From Spirometra erinaceieuropaei (Eukaryota > Platyhelminthes > Cestoda > Diphyllobothriidea > Diphyllobothriidae), in contig CACRXP010000399.1 in assembly GCA_902702965.1 (NCBI GenBank), positions 404,528 through 468,527 on the forward strand: DNA of 64,000 bases, in the 5' to 3' direction. Made by a program: the position numbers and the translations under genes. Each line of letters starts with the position of its first letter. The stretch's first letter is position 1. Shown piece after piece: positions 24,641 through 36,689 of the stretch. A model generated the notes under the pieces. It saw only the letters and a list, made by a program, of their open reading frames with translations, searched no databases and was not told the origin of the DNA.

Positions 24641-27573
24641 ATCTGACTGAAACAAGGCATGTAAATGGAACCAATCAGGTAACGGAAGAGCCTAGAGAAC
24701 ACGACGTCCGCGATAACGGAGTCATGCTCACAGCAGTAACAAATGCAACGGGAAATTCGGCTGGTGCAAAACTGAGGTGCTTGTACACGAATGCCGAAAG
24801 CCTCATATCGAAACTAGACGAACTTAAACTTTTCCTTGTTGAGCTGTCTCCAGATGTTTTAGCAGTAACTGAGACCTGGCTGTCCGGGAATATTAGCGAT
24901 AACGAAGAAGCCTTGCCTGGATACCAAATATATCGGAGGGACAGGGAACATCGTCAGGGTGATGGTATCATTGTGTATGTGAATGAAGGTCTGAAAGTGT
25001 CGGATAACACCACCAAGTTTGCGTGCAGTACGGAAGCTATCTAGTTGACCATCAAGGCTACCGGTTCCCCGTGTCTCGATGTCCTCACTGTCTACCGACC
25101 ACCTAGGACAGACCGAATCGCCGACACTCAACTATTGGAGCAGTTGGAGAAATTTTCCAGTCGACCGAACATCATGATCATGGGCGACTTCAACGCACCA
25201 GGAACAAACTGGAATACCCTCCAAGCGTCAGGTCCAAAATCGGCATTCGATTACCGCCTGTTGAGCAAGACATTAAATACGTGCCTCACACAACATGTAA
25301 TGTTCCCAACGAGAACACGTGAAGGACAAAGGGAAAAATGCCTGGATCTGGTCTTTACGAAAACACCAGACAGCATAGCCGAGATCACCTCCATGCCGCC
25401 CCTTGGCCGAAGTGACCACGTAGTGCTTATGTGGGATTATTCGTTATTCTCCATTTCACATACTCCAGGCCACAAAAGACGTAATGTTTGGCGGGGCGAC
25501 TTCAATCAGATGAGGGCAGTCTTATCCAGTCTTAACTGGGGCTCTTTGTTTACGGGAAGTGCCAACGATGACTGGGAGCTGTTCAAGAATGTCCTTCTGC
25601 AGCTCATCAACAACCACTGCCCACTGACTACTGTAAGACTGAACAAACGCCCTGGGTGGCTGAATAGCAACCTCAAGAAAGAAATCAACAGGAAGCACAA
25701 ATTGTGGAGAAAATACTGCATCACTAGACAAGCTGAATGCTTCAACACCTACAAGACACAGAGGAACAAACTGAGGAAACTGATAATGCAAACGCGGTGG
25801 GAATTCGAGAAGAACTTGCTATAAAAAGCAACGCAGAACCCAAAATTTCTCTACAGCTACCTCCGACGAACTACAAGGAACAAGCATCCAATCCCCTTGA
25901 TAAAGACTACTGATGGCGTTGAGATCGCCGATAGTAGTGATAAAGCTGCGTATTTTTCACGGTTTTTCCAATCAGTCTACACAAACGAGGCGAGGTTCCT
26001 TCCTCCCTCCACAGAAGAACTGCCGACTCCAAGCGTCAGTGATATACTTTTCTCAGAAGGCATTGTCCGAAGAGAATTAGAGGCACTGAACGAATCGAAG
26101 TCGCCAGGACCAGACGAGATTCCATCCAAGCTTCTGAAGGAACTTGCCCGTGAGCTCTCTGCGCCTTTGTCGATGCTCTTTCAAACGTCATTTGACACTG
26201 GAACACTTCCTATCGATTGGAAGCTGGCGCATATTACTCCGCTACACAAAGGAGGTAACAGGGCAGCCACGACAAATTACCGGCCCATAAGCTTGACATG
26301 CATTCTCTGCAAAGTTATGGAAAGGATCATAAAGTGTGAACTAATGCAATTCCTGGAAGTTCACGGCCTACTATCGAAATGCCAACATGGGTTCCGGAAA
26401 GGAAGATCCTGCACGACAAACCTGCTGCAATCTCTCCAGAGCTGGACCCAAGCTCTCGATGAGAGGCACGCGGTCCACACTGCCTTCATCGACTTCCAGA
26501 AGGCTTTCAACACTGTGCCACACCAAAGGCTCCTACATAAGCTGGAAAAAATAGGGATCGGTGGCAACTTCCTTAAATGGATCGAAAACTTCCTTGTGGG
26601 TCGACAGCAGGTTGTGTGCGTCGGTCGGGGAAAATCAGTTCCGGCTATGGTCGATAGTGGTGTCCCCCAGGGTTCAGTACTGGGACTCATTTTGTTCCTT
26701 ATCTACGTGGACGATGCCGCAAGAGATTTAGACTGTGAAGTAGCAATGTTTGCGGATGACATGAAGATATGGAGTGTAATTCGGGGTCCTGCCGATGAAG
26801 ACAGACTGCAGATGAACCTGAGTCGGTTGGAGGAGTGGTCAAACCGTTGGCTCCTGCGGTTCAACGTTGCCAAATGTAGCATACTTCGCCTAGGCAACAC
26901 AGCCAGATCCGCCAGCACAAGAGGCTACTTTCTGGGCGGTGCAGCCCTACAAGAGGTCGAAGCCCAAAAGGACCTCGGTGTGCTTACGACGAGTTCCCTA
27001 AAACCATCCGCCCACTGTTCGAGGGTGGCAAAAACCGCAATGTCCGTACTGTACGCCATCAAGCGTGCGTTTATGGACTTTGACAAAGAAGCTTTCTCTA
27101 AGACATTCAGAACATTCGTCCGGCCGCATTTAGAGTACGGCATACAAGCTTGGAGGCCGTGGGCTGTTGTGGATCAAAACTGCCTCGAAAGAGTCCAGAG
27201 GAGAGCCACGAAGATGGTTAGGGGTCAAAGCTCCTTTCCTTATGCGACCCGCCTAGTAAATCTAAACCTCTTTCCTTTGACTTACAGGCAATTTCGCGGA
27301 GATCTCTTGCAAGCCTTCCGCATTGTAAAGGGGTTGGATTGCAGTCTGGTCTTCGAGGACTTTTTTGAATTTGCTACAACGACCAACCTCCGAGGTCACC
27401 CGTTAAAGCTACGCACTCAGCAGGCACGGCTGGATGTGCGGAAGTTCTCCTTCTCGGTTCGGGTGGTCAAACCATGGAATGAGCTTCCCGCAGATGTTGT
27501 GATGTCACCATCTATACAAAGTTTTAAGAAGAATCTGGACATATTTATGATCCGAAATGACCAAGCCCGATGA
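24529..27573 (+). pseudogene. LINE ORF2: APE endonuclease and reverse transcriptase, two stops
   Basis: A single frame runs from 24529 to 27573 apart from TAG at 25042 and TAA at 25822. The endonuclease part shows YTNAESLISK, DVLAVTETWLS, IMGDFNAPG and GRSDHVVL, the APE-type catalytic motifs. The RT part shows SPGPDEIPSKLLKEL, NYRPISLTC, QHGFRKGRSC, FIDFQKAFNTVPH, SGVPQGSVLGLILFLIYVDD and AMFADDMKIW. The catalytic aspartates are present. The C-terminal segment after RT ends in PWNELPADVV and a short tail. An intact protein would nick the target and prime reverse transcription there; this copy cannot be translated through. Confidence 0.85.
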
Positions 27574-28284
27574 GAAGTCGAGCTCACTCCCTGTAACTCC
27601 TTCTCATTTTGTCCCACCATTATGGGCATGTTCGAACTATTTCAGCCCAGAACATCTATCTGTACACCACACATTTTTTACGTTGCAAATAGGGTACTCA
27701 AAGGCTTACGCCTATTTCCCTCAATAAACTGAACTGAACTGAACTGGACGACAAACGATGTAGCAGAGGGTGTTAAAACAGGGAGGCGGACTACCTGCCT
27801 AAGGACTGAAATTCTTCATGAGTGCACATTTACGCTTTCTATCAAATGGGCACATTTTCTACAAAAGGAGGTCAATGTGTGAAAAGGCTGCCCATCCTCG
27901 CTTGAAATTAACTCTACAGCAGTGATGCTATCAGATTAAATACAATTTGTTTTGCGAAAAAAAGGTAGAAAATTAGCTGAATGTCCAGATTTCAGGAATA
28001 CGACAAAAGATTTAGCCCCGGTTGTTAGAACATGGACGGAGACTACCTGCATAAGGACCGAAATTCTTCAGGCCTGGACATGGCGTTTGTGTTTTCTATA
28101 AAATGGGCACATTTTCTACACACTGTCATTCAACAAGCATGCCTAGAAGCCAGGGCGTAAATTTTTGCACAGAAATTTTAGCCATGACGGACAGGCGTTT
28201 CAGCAGATATATCGCTTAGTTTTTTTCCAAACCTACTGATTGTCACAGTCAAATAGACAGAAAGGGAATGCAAATGCTTGATCG

Positions 28285-28860
28285 TTGTCCGTTCTAGTGC
28301 ATATGGTAGGCACAGACAACCGTGCAGACACCAGAGAGGCTTTCAAACTGATTTACAAGGTCTTATCAAGCAACCGTAAACTGATTGAGCAGCGCTTGTT
28401 GGCTGACGGCAGAGGCGGCTACAATCAGGCTACGCGGATCGATCTTATACGCACAGAATAACTTCATACAGGTCCCACTGATGTCATGGGCCGAAGCGAG
28501 CAAGCCAGCCACCCGCATGTAATTACCTTCGCCGGGACCTACCTTCTCCCTGGCACTGACTTGAATTGTGGTGTTTCACTGTCCCTCTCTTCTACCTCCC
28601 CTCCCCAAACACGAGCTACAGCTTTATTATCTACATGTCCGTATATTATAATTCATTACTTCAATAGCCATATAAGCGTACAGGTTTAGAGAGAATTTAT
28701 CGAAAGTAACGTAGGTTCGCAAATTGCCTTTTGAAAATATAACTCCATGCATGGCGTTCTGGGACTGAGAAAAGATATTCAAACATTATATCCGGAATAC
28801 AAATAAGCGTCTTATTTCAAAGCAGGCTAGGACGCTTAACATTTAAATGGGACGACAGAC
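28285..28860 (+). mobile_element. Penelope-like element 3' fragment (unit A, first)
   Basis: The sequence joins at TAGTGCATATGG to the segment encoding GTDNRADTREAF..IYKVLSSNRKL..QRLLADGRGG, a PLE C-terminal region also present in unit B at 44128. Relative to unit B about 0.9 kb of the element's RT part is deleted. No intact frame remains. Confidence 0.6.
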
Positions 28861-31190
28861 AGAGGACTTGTCTTTGAAAACATTTCTGGTGGGGGGTTGG
28901 GAATTCTAGGGGAAGCAGTTTAACCGCATGAATCTGAGTGTATCTCTGCTTGGCATGCTAGCGGAACGAAAGTGGAATTCTCCCGGTAAATTCTCCGTAA
29001 TTTGCCAACTGTACGGATTTGTATGATTTTGAATAAATTTTAGCGTGTTGCCTTGCGTTTGTGGAGTGATTTTACGAAAACATCACTTCTAGCTGCCTAT
29101 GTAATTGTTAAAGATTCGGTCGAAACTCATCGACGCGCATTCTGATGGGGAATCCTGTTTGGGTGTAATGGACTAGAATAACGTTTACCCCAATTAAACG
29201 CATTTCATTTAACACAATCAACACTGCCCCACTGACGGCACAGGTACTTGCTAAAAGCCCGAACATGAGCGTTTCATCGATATTCTGCCGCTGCATGGCC
29301 CAGCTAAGAGGAGTTCGACTCGCCAGTGTGTACCCGACATTCCTCGTCCGTTGATTTTTAATTTCCTTAGAAATTAACTATGGACTTGGAGTATATCCAC
29401 TTAAATTGAGGTCCTAAGGCGCAGACCGTGTCTGGACTATCGGCTGGTAGCTTTGCGGTTAATATGCTATCTTGTAACCCCAACATACACTGCTAGCCGG
29501 CCTGTTTGCAGAGTGTTGTTTGAACATGGAACTCACTGTCAAGTTAAATAACGACATCTGATGCATTGGTTGTATTCAGACGGCAGCTGGACTGGTTGGT
29601 CTTTGATAACCGACGACTTTCACTGGGGGACTATCTGTGGCCAGTCAATCCCATGCGTAGCGCATGCCTGTATGTTTAATGAAATGTCGGCAGGATGGTA
29701 GTTGGTAGCCCTGCTCACTGATTCTACAAGTGTACCTACTGGCTCGATTTCGGTATCTGTGATAACGTTCTCATTATGTCTGGGGGGTGCACGCACGGAG
29801 GCCCTGTCAGGATGACTTTCTTCTTCACTTTAACCGCCCCGAGAACGAGGCTCTGCAAGTCTGTCTACATAGACTCATTGTATTGCACCCCCACACGGAA
29901 ATCTTTAGTAAAAGGCGAAAGATTTATCCTAAACGGATTATGATTCATCATGCTTCCCATTATGCTTCTAGTTGCATGTGCGCACAGTATTACCTGCATC
30001 AGATTAATTGCATAAGTACTAACCTAGGCGGATTGGCGCGGGTCTATTTTTCGTCGGTTTGCCTGCATCCTTGGGTCTTTTTACTCCAGGACTCTAAAAG
30101 AGTCCGGTGCGATCGTGTACGTAAGGACAACCGACGCTCAGTTAAGGTGTCTACCGATACTCCATCCACTGCATCAGTCGTATTGACAGAGTGTTGCCCT
30201 CCACCCCCCGCCCTTACGAACAGTCCGGTTGTATTTGGTCGCAGGCGTTTGGCTGAAAACTGTGACGCCTTGTAAACACCGCCATGGCCAGTTAGCGATC
30301 TTTTCCTGCACTTCCAGTTTAAGGCACTACGGCATCCCCCCGGGCGCTTCGACATTGCTGGGTTTGAACTGGGCGCACGTCACCTACCACATCGTGCACT
30401 TACTACCTCTTGGGTTCAGACTACAACAGCAAGGCGTCTCATACGTCAGTCAGACCCGAAGTGTTCACCTTCCTCACATGTTTCACATTATTTAAATTAC
30501 GTTTCCACTTTATCAGGATCGTCAATTCCAGGCATTCCCTACAAGCGCCATTTACGCCTCCACTCTTTTGCCCCACCCGTTTAGCCCCTATTACCACCGG
30601 TCCCGCAAGTCAGGTAGCTGGGATTTTTCGGTACCGGAAGGGCTACCAACTACCTTCTAACCGAAATTTCTTCCCACAAATTACGCAAATGACTGCATTT
30701 TGTGCTGATTGTATATAATTACGCTTAATATTTCATGTGTGCGTGGAAAAGACCTTCGCAGTTCTCCACTGTAAAAACGTTTTCCCTAAACATCTTTGCC
30801 ATTGACAAGATTTTAGTAAGATGTGCGCTTACAGTTAATATTGTATGTACCGCCTTCAAAAGGGTCATCAAGGGAATTGCCCAGGCAATCGGCCTTCAAA
30901 TATCATTTCTGGACTGTTATAGCGTCATGCCCTAACCTCTATATCTGCTACGGCGGAATACATCGGTCACTGTAAGGGCCTTCGACGGACCCTTCAACGT
31001 CGTTTCTCGCAGTCCGAAAACGCTCAGCATCCAATGAGAAACTCGAGGGGATGTAATGAGCGTGGACCTTCTTAAAGCTACTGTCCCCGAAATTCTTTCG
31101 CATGAGCCATTTGGGCCCCTGATCCCTGCAAAGGAATCGTTCTGTCCTTCCGTTTTCGATATCAAAGTCAAAATTTATCACAGATCCACA
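28861..31190. other. Unassigned ~2.3-kb insert in unit A
   Basis: Unit B runs uninterrupted across the equivalent point (44660). The insert is bracketed by about 110 bp of repeated PLE sequence, AACTCCATGCA.GGCGTTCTGGGACTGAGA, at 28751 and 31229. A CCCCTATTACCACCGG-type block near 30585 resembles one near 62985. A 162-residue frame (29787-30275) and a 79-residue minus frame (30932-31171) lack recognisable domains. It may be another element that landed next to or between two PLE ends. Confidence 0.45.
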
Positions 31191-31214
31191 ATTCTCCTAA
31201 CATGCAAAAAACAA

Positions 31215-31690
31215 TTTCGCAACAAAATACAACTCCATGCACGGCGTTCTGGGACTGAGACAAGATATTTAAGCTTAACATCCGAAAACAACAAATGAGC
31301 GCCTTATTTCAAAGCCTTCTAGGACGCGTACCATTTCCAAAGGTCGATAGACAGACCAGCACAGAACAAGTGATATTCACTTCACCCCAAGAGGCGGCGA
31401 CTAACGGCAAACGCGGTCAAACAGCCCGTCAAACATCCCGAAATGCCGAGGCAGTGAGACAAGAGAAAAGTCGATTAGCAAAAGGTTGACTAGCGGACAT
31501 GCCAGTTTGGGAAGCCGGTCCATTCCGCGGACAGTACTAGCGTACCATTACTCCCGGCATGCATGCTCGCTTGAATCCATCTCCTCATGGGCACGTGTTA
31601 TTGGTTATTTTCAGATTCTGCTGCTTTACGTTAGCATGCATTTATTACTGTGCATGTCTGAGGATGAATAATCAAAATACGCACGTTTAT
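31215..31690 (+). mobile_element. Penelope-like element 3' end (unit A, second)
   Basis: This is the PLE 3' region matching unit B 44560-45020, including GACAGACCAGCAC.GAACAAGTG. It ends near CTGAGGATGAATAATCAAAA (31659-31678), a hammerhead-like terminal motif. It duplicates about 110 bp also present at 28751. Confidence 0.6.
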
Positions 31691-32277
31691 CGAGTTAACC
31701 TCCTTTAATTAGGTAGTTTAATGCTTCTAGGATCCCCCGACGTCCAGTTAATTCAAGGGGTGCATTTGATTCACGAGTTGCTTCTCCAAATGCTGTGGGG
31801 CAGTACGTACATACACACTGAGTCGGGATGCCCAGCACATTCCCATACATTGTCCTATACGTTGGCCACAAATTGTGTTCTAGCCGTAGACCAATCATAT
31901 TCATAGCAGAACGTCGCCCAGATGAAGTTTCTGATCTCGTTCAAGGGAATCCAACTTATTGCCTTTCAAAAAGAAACAAATCCCGATGATATTAATTTCG
32001 AAAAGTTTAGGCAAACTATGTACCACAATTCGTCTTACCTCATAATGACAAAGGAAATCGATCATATGCAATTAGTACAACTGCGATTACGGTGCACAAC
32101 TGTTTTACATGTGCTGAAATCCTCCGTAAATTATGTATGCTTGGTAGTCACCTAATAGACTGCAGAGTGATTGCTCGGGAAATGTCGCTTGAGTAATTAG
32201 CCTGTCTTATCAGAACTGGTTAATTTCGTAGGTTGTCGTAGTCTGAATGTTTAACTTGAAGTAAATATGAGTAAACC

Positions 32278-32395
32278 CACGGCCGCCGGTTGGATTATCA
32301 CAGTCCAGGTTGTTTGAGCGTTGGCTATATTCTGGCCTTACGTGTTGAGCTGTGTGATCGCTCCCAACCGTCACTGTCACCGTTTTTTCACAACT
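32278..32395 (+). repeat. Possible tRNA-like SINE (unit A)
   Basis: GGCCGCCGGTTGGATTATCACAG..., then GTGATCGCTCCCAACC, matches the unit B copy at 45843, where a B-box-like GGTTCGCACCC is present. In this copy the B box is degraded. Assignment is weak. Confidence 0.3.
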
Positions 32396-32873
32396 GGGTC
32401 AAATTACTTTTGAATTCATTGATTTTAAATAAATCTAAAGGTACATAGGGAGACAATGATATCCTTTAATGTCGTGCTGTTAATCACGAAGGTGATTTTC
32501 GGGGATCGCTACACAGGATATGCCAATTGTAATGCCCATCATAAGCTTGAGGGAGATTATGCACAAGCAATAGCAATATTACGTTCAAATCTTTAATGAT
32601 TATCATAAAAAAAGAAAAACGCTATCGAGAAGGCGATTGATCAATGGCGATGTACAAGGTAAATGTAACTTTTGGCGGCCAAGGATGTGAGATCAACTTA
32701 AACCACGCACAATAAGTTCGTTTCGTCTAATGACAGAAGTCAGGGAGCTGTGAGGACTAGTTTATTCTGTACACAGGGCAGGTTGCCGTAAGTTGGCTGT
32801 TTGCTTGCAACATAGAAAAACTTCCGTTCACGGAGAGCGTCAATCGCGGTGTGTGTTTACGCGGTCGTGAGTG

Positions 32874-33273
32874 NNNNNNNNNNNNNNNNNNNNNNNNNNN
32901 NNNNNNNNNNNNNNNNNNNNNNNNNNNNNNNNNNNNNNNNNNNNNNNNNNNNNNNNNNNNNNNNNNNNNNNNNNNNNNNNNNNNNNNNNNNNNNNNNNNN
33001 NNNNNNNNNNNNNNNNNNNNNNNNNNNNNNNNNNNNNNNNNNNNNNNNNNNNNNNNNNNNNNNNNNNNNNNNNNNNNNNNNNNNNNNNNNNNNNNNNNNN
33101 NNNNNNNNNNNNNNNNNNNNNNNNNNNNNNNNNNNNNNNNNNNNNNNNNNNNNNNNNNNNNNNNNNNNNNNNNNNNNNNNNNNNNNNNNNNNNNNNNNNN
33201 NNNNNNNNNNNNNNNNNNNNNNNNNNNNNNNNNNNNNNNNNNNNNNNNNNNNNNNNNNNNNNNNNNNNNNNNN
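32874..33273. other. Assembly gap (400 N)
   Basis: There are exactly 400 Ns, probably a placeholder or estimated length. The corresponding stretch of unit B lies roughly between 46250 and 46640. Frames called across it are meaningless. Confidence 0.99.
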
Positions 33274-33419
33274 CTAAACCAATGTAAACGAATTCCTCGC
33301 TGCTATTAAAATGAATTTGCCGGCTATTGAAAACAGTAGAGCCTTATTGATTTGTGATTTCTTAGCCCAATTCTGGTGGTTCACAATGCAATACAGAACA
33401 TTTGTTCGGACCTGAGGCC

Positions 33420-34362
33420 AGTTAATCGAACCTTATACGGACATGCAACGCTTCATCCATTAGTTTTTCAACAAAATCTGGTTTCGAGATTGCTTTTGGT
33501 TGTTAAAGTTCTTTGAAAAGTTTGTTACCACATTCTGCCTTCTTCGAAGTACGTTTGAACGTCCAATCTTATTATGGTACGGTGTTTTTATGTACGCAAG
33601 TTTGCGAAACCCGACATCCAGTTTTGCGCATAGGTCGTCGATTCGATTGGCTCGGGTTAAAGAAGCTATGCAGTGCGAAATTCAGTCATGATCCAGACGT
33701 TTAACTCGAAACGCTAAAATCCTCAGATGATATAAACCTGAACAGGAGGACAGGCAAATTCGAGCTAATTTTCGAGGCAACAAATGAGCTGACGGCGTCA
33801 AACCTAGTCTAAAAGTGTTAGGGACAAGCCATGGCAGAAGAATCGATGTGCTTATAATTAAAGCGCAAGTATTATCCATTTGATTTGCGTTTATCTGCTG
33901 GTGGACATTATGTCTATTTAACCGAACCTTAAACGGACACGGAACGCTTCATCCTTTAGTCTTTCAATGAAACCTCATTTCGAGATTGCGTTTTGTTCTC
34001 GAATTCCGACTTCTGCGAATAACGATTGAAAGTTTAAATTTGTGCTGATCCTTATGGTATTTTCATGTACACAAGCTTGTGAAACCTGACATTCATGATT
34101 AACGTATTGGTATTCAATTCGAATGGTGCGGGTAAAAAAGGTATACAGTCAAAAAATGCAGACATGATCCTGAGGTTGAACTCGGAACGCTAAAATCTCC
34201 AGGTGATATAAAACTTATTAGGAGGGTGCGCAAATACGAGCTGCTTTTCCAGGCAAGAAATGAGCCGACGGTGTCAAACTATGCCTAAAAGCGTTTGGGA
34301 CAAGCGATGGCAGAAGAGTCAATGGGCTTATAATTAAAGCGCAGTTATTATCCATTTGATTT
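33420..34362. repeat. Two-copy ~0.5-kb tandem repeat (unit A)
   Basis: CGAACCTTA.ACGGACA.G.AACGCTTCATCC begins at about 33421 and again at about 33922. Both copies run to TTATAATTAAAGCGCA..ATTATCCATTTGATTT. The repeat predates the solo LTR, which sits at the end of the second copy. Confidence 0.8.
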
Positions 34363-34796
34363 TGTTATGACCCGGAAGGAAGGTAGGACAGAAGAGAGCC
34401 GGTTCGGACGACAAGCACTTTATTGGTGACTTGTGGACACGAGGGGGGGTTACAGCTCGTAACATGGTGTGCTATTTATATTGGCCCCCGTGCGTTCTGG
34501 AACATTCCGTCCAATGACGTGCCAGCCACTGAGAGCGTTCTAGAATATTCCTGTCCCGAGCGTGCTGGTCGCTGATTGGCCACCGCGTGCGCGATAGCCC
34601 CTCCCCGCGGAAAACGTCTGGAATGTTCGACCGGCCATTGATTGGGCCGCACACGTGAGCAAAGCCACCACGCGTGCTCGGCGCTGCAGTGCACGCCGGT
34701 CGGCCGTCTAACTTCACGCGTGACTCACGTCGCCGGCTTGGTCCCCCGTTTAGCGCCTTAGGCCGTGGGTCTACGCTGCTTTCACTCTCCATAACA
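34363..34796 (-). mobile_element. Solo LTR with heat-shock-element promoter (unit A)
   Basis: The element is 434 bp with ends TGTTATG...CATAACA, flanked by GATTT on both sides (34358-34362, 34797-34801). The empty site CATTTGATTTGCG is visible in the sister tandem repeat near 33880. Read on the minus strand it has CCAAT boxes, a TATA box (TATAAATA at 34473-34480) and then a polyadenylation signal AATAAA at 34419-34424. This is the U3-R-U5 order of an LTR. Two perfect TTCnnGAAnnTTC trimers lie at 34495-34507 and 34538-34550, upstream of the TATA box. It is GC-rich compared with its surroundings. No internal region remains, so it is a recombination remnant. Clade (Gypsy or BEL) is unresolved. 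Confidence 0.78.
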
Positions 34797-35211
34797 GATT
34801 TGCGTTTATTTGCTGTCTAGTTGGCGGTGTGCGACGCATTCATGTACCTCTTTTGACACAGTTGTGTGAAGCCGCGGTGTTTGTCTCTTAATATGGCCTT
34901 AAGTTGGAATTCGGAATGACCATTAATTGTGTAGGTAGAAAGGGTTTCCATCGTGCGCGTAACAAACATGTCTGTCCCCTGTAGACGAATTGCCTAAATT
35001 TGTCAGCCAAGGTGTCCTAACTCACACCCACGTTTTCTTTTTTGGTCCTGGTACCAAGGAAGATAGAGTGCAGAATGTACAGCGTAAGTATAGTGGCACA
35101 AAAAACTAATTCCCGTGCAGATCACTTGCCTTTGTCTCTTTTGCGTTGGGACAAGCAGTGGGGGTGGTCGGAAACTATATTATTAACTTCAGGTCTCCAA
35201 GTGAGCTTCTG

Positions 35212-35487
35212 CTATTCCACGTCCAGTAAACCATTGTCCTCGAGGCCCGGTGTGCGCTGCAATTCTCCTGTACCTGTTTCCCCGGCGGTAGATGCGCCCC
35301 TGATTCCTCTGGTTATACTGAACTTGTGCAAGACTACCCACTCATCCTTGTCTTTCAGTGGTTGTTGTTGTTGTTGGTCAAAAGCATTGTTGAGTATTGG
35401 AGACCAGACAGTGTGGAATGGAGCGCCAAGGTTCAGAAGCAGTGGAGCTATCCACCTGCGCTCACTCCGCCTCCGGCCATTGTGACT
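35212..35487 (-). pseudogene. Conserved unknown open frame with premature TAG (unit A/B junction)
   Basis: The minus-strand frame includes RRWIAPLLLNLGAPFHTVW, a poly-Gln stretch, and DEWVVLHKFSITRG..ELQRTPGLEDNGLLDVE, then TAG. The unit B copy (48459-48821) has TGG at that point and reads on. The only length difference between copies in the Gln run is a whole codon. The residue composition looks protein-like and more so than the long plus-strand frame opposite (35042-35485). The family is not recognised. It may be one exon or a retroposed gene piece. Confidence 0.4.
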
Positions 35488-36689
35488 TTATCTTGACATC
35501 AGACTCCGGCGCAGTATATTCTCTGGAGTGTACACTCATTATAAACTAATCCGAGCGCATGTCACCGTGCTTGCCTCGTCTTGCTTTGAAACACATTGTA
35601 GACAGCGCCGGATGCGATGGTCGAATTATCACTGTCAGGTAGCGTAGGGATGTGGACGACTGTTTTGAGCAGTTCTGGAGCTTAATAGGTTCGTGTGAAC
35701 CTTAACGTGAAAAATGTCTGCGGAACTGCATGGGGAACATTGGCAGTCGACCAGGGTACGGAATTTAATTGAAATCACCTCACATCAACGACTTAGTGGT
35801 TATAGATATTTTGTATATCCTTACTGAGTTGCTTTATGCACTGTGGTATCTCGACCTGAAATCATTCTCGATGTCCATCATCGGAATTACTTATATAAAT
35901 GAAAACAGTTTGGAATGGAAAATGAGAAGCCCGCGGTGTATGTTACAGATACCATTTATTTCGAAAAGCTCTCTGCGCTTCTGTGAACGCTAATGGGAGT
36001 TCAGGGAAAATTCTTGATTTAAGTCGTAAATAAAATCACTTCGATCTGCCACGTGTGGCGATGGCGTTCATTTGAAGAAATGAGCATTCATAGTTTGGGA
36101 AAATCGTAACCTCAACTCTAATAGAAATGTGCGGGGACGATTGCTTCTAAAGTCATTACGGTAGTTCTGTGAGTATGTAAGAGTTAAGTTAGTGAGCCTA
36201 TTGACATTTTCTCATGAACGCGACCAACACTTTCGAAGTCACAATAAAAATATGGTACTGAGGAGGCTTAAGTAGAAAACTTAACAAGGTTTTCCGAAAC
36301 GCTCTGGACGATCAACTACGAGAATGATGGACAGACCTAGCAACAGGGATTCAACCATGTGATTTGTCCGATCAATGGCTGCTAAAGTTAAACCCTGCGA
36401 ATTGTGTCGCGCTCAAACGGGGGGAGTAATGGAGATTATTACCAATACCTGCTTGGTAGAATGCGTTTTCAAAAGAGGCCGATCAGAAAGGCATGGAGAT
36501 TAACACCTTGTAAAATCTATGGCACTTTTCTCAATGCGTTAGGGAGCCCAAAAGTGTAGATGGTGTTCTCTTAGTTTAGCCCTTATTCGTTCGCAACTAA
36601 AATACAAATTTACGTGATGTGCCCATGGCTGAAAATACTGCATATTTTTACAAATAGTTCGAGAAGAGAAACCAATATTGTGAAATCTA

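Larger units (their letters stand above)
22785..27747 (+). mobile_element. Nearly full-length CR1/Jockey-type LINE
   Basis: The element is 4963 bp, flanked by the direct repeat ACGAC (22780-22784, 27748-27752). The uninterrupted target ATACGACAAACGATG survives in unit B at 42605. It has a 5' region, ORF1, an endonuclease-RT ORF2 and a 3' end of AATAAACTGAACTGAACTGAACTGG, a (TGAAC)n-type tail. ORF2 is interrupted by only two in-frame stops (25042, 25822) and ORF1 by frameshifts, so the insertion is fairly young but dead. Confidence 0.88.
13494..35546. repeat. Array unit A
   Basis: The unit begins at TAATCCGAGCG..CACCGTGC, a block repeated at 35547 and 48884. It contains secreted-protein gene copy A, fossil PLE pieces, a full LINE insertion, the solo LTR and the assembly gap. 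Subtracting the 4.96-kb LINE, the 1.4-kb insert at 18485-19880, the 2.3-kb insert at 28861-31190 and the extra 1-kb internal copy leaves about the 13.3 kb of unit B. Its left half is clearly diverged from B and C. Its right half (about 33400 onward) is nearly identical to unit B at offset 13336. Confidence 0.8.

Noticed and set aside
31922..32155. 77-residue frame with a counterpart near 45460-45723
   Set aside because: The counterpart is frameshifted relative to it and neither shows a domain; likely chance or an old element.
32849..33309. Long frames across the N run
   Set aside because: Artefacts of unknown bases.
35042..35485. 147-residue plus-strand frame, kept in the copy at 48379-48819
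   Set aside because: Opposite a more protein-like minus-strand frame; it lacks domains and its composition looks like a shadow. Conservation follows from the recent duplication.
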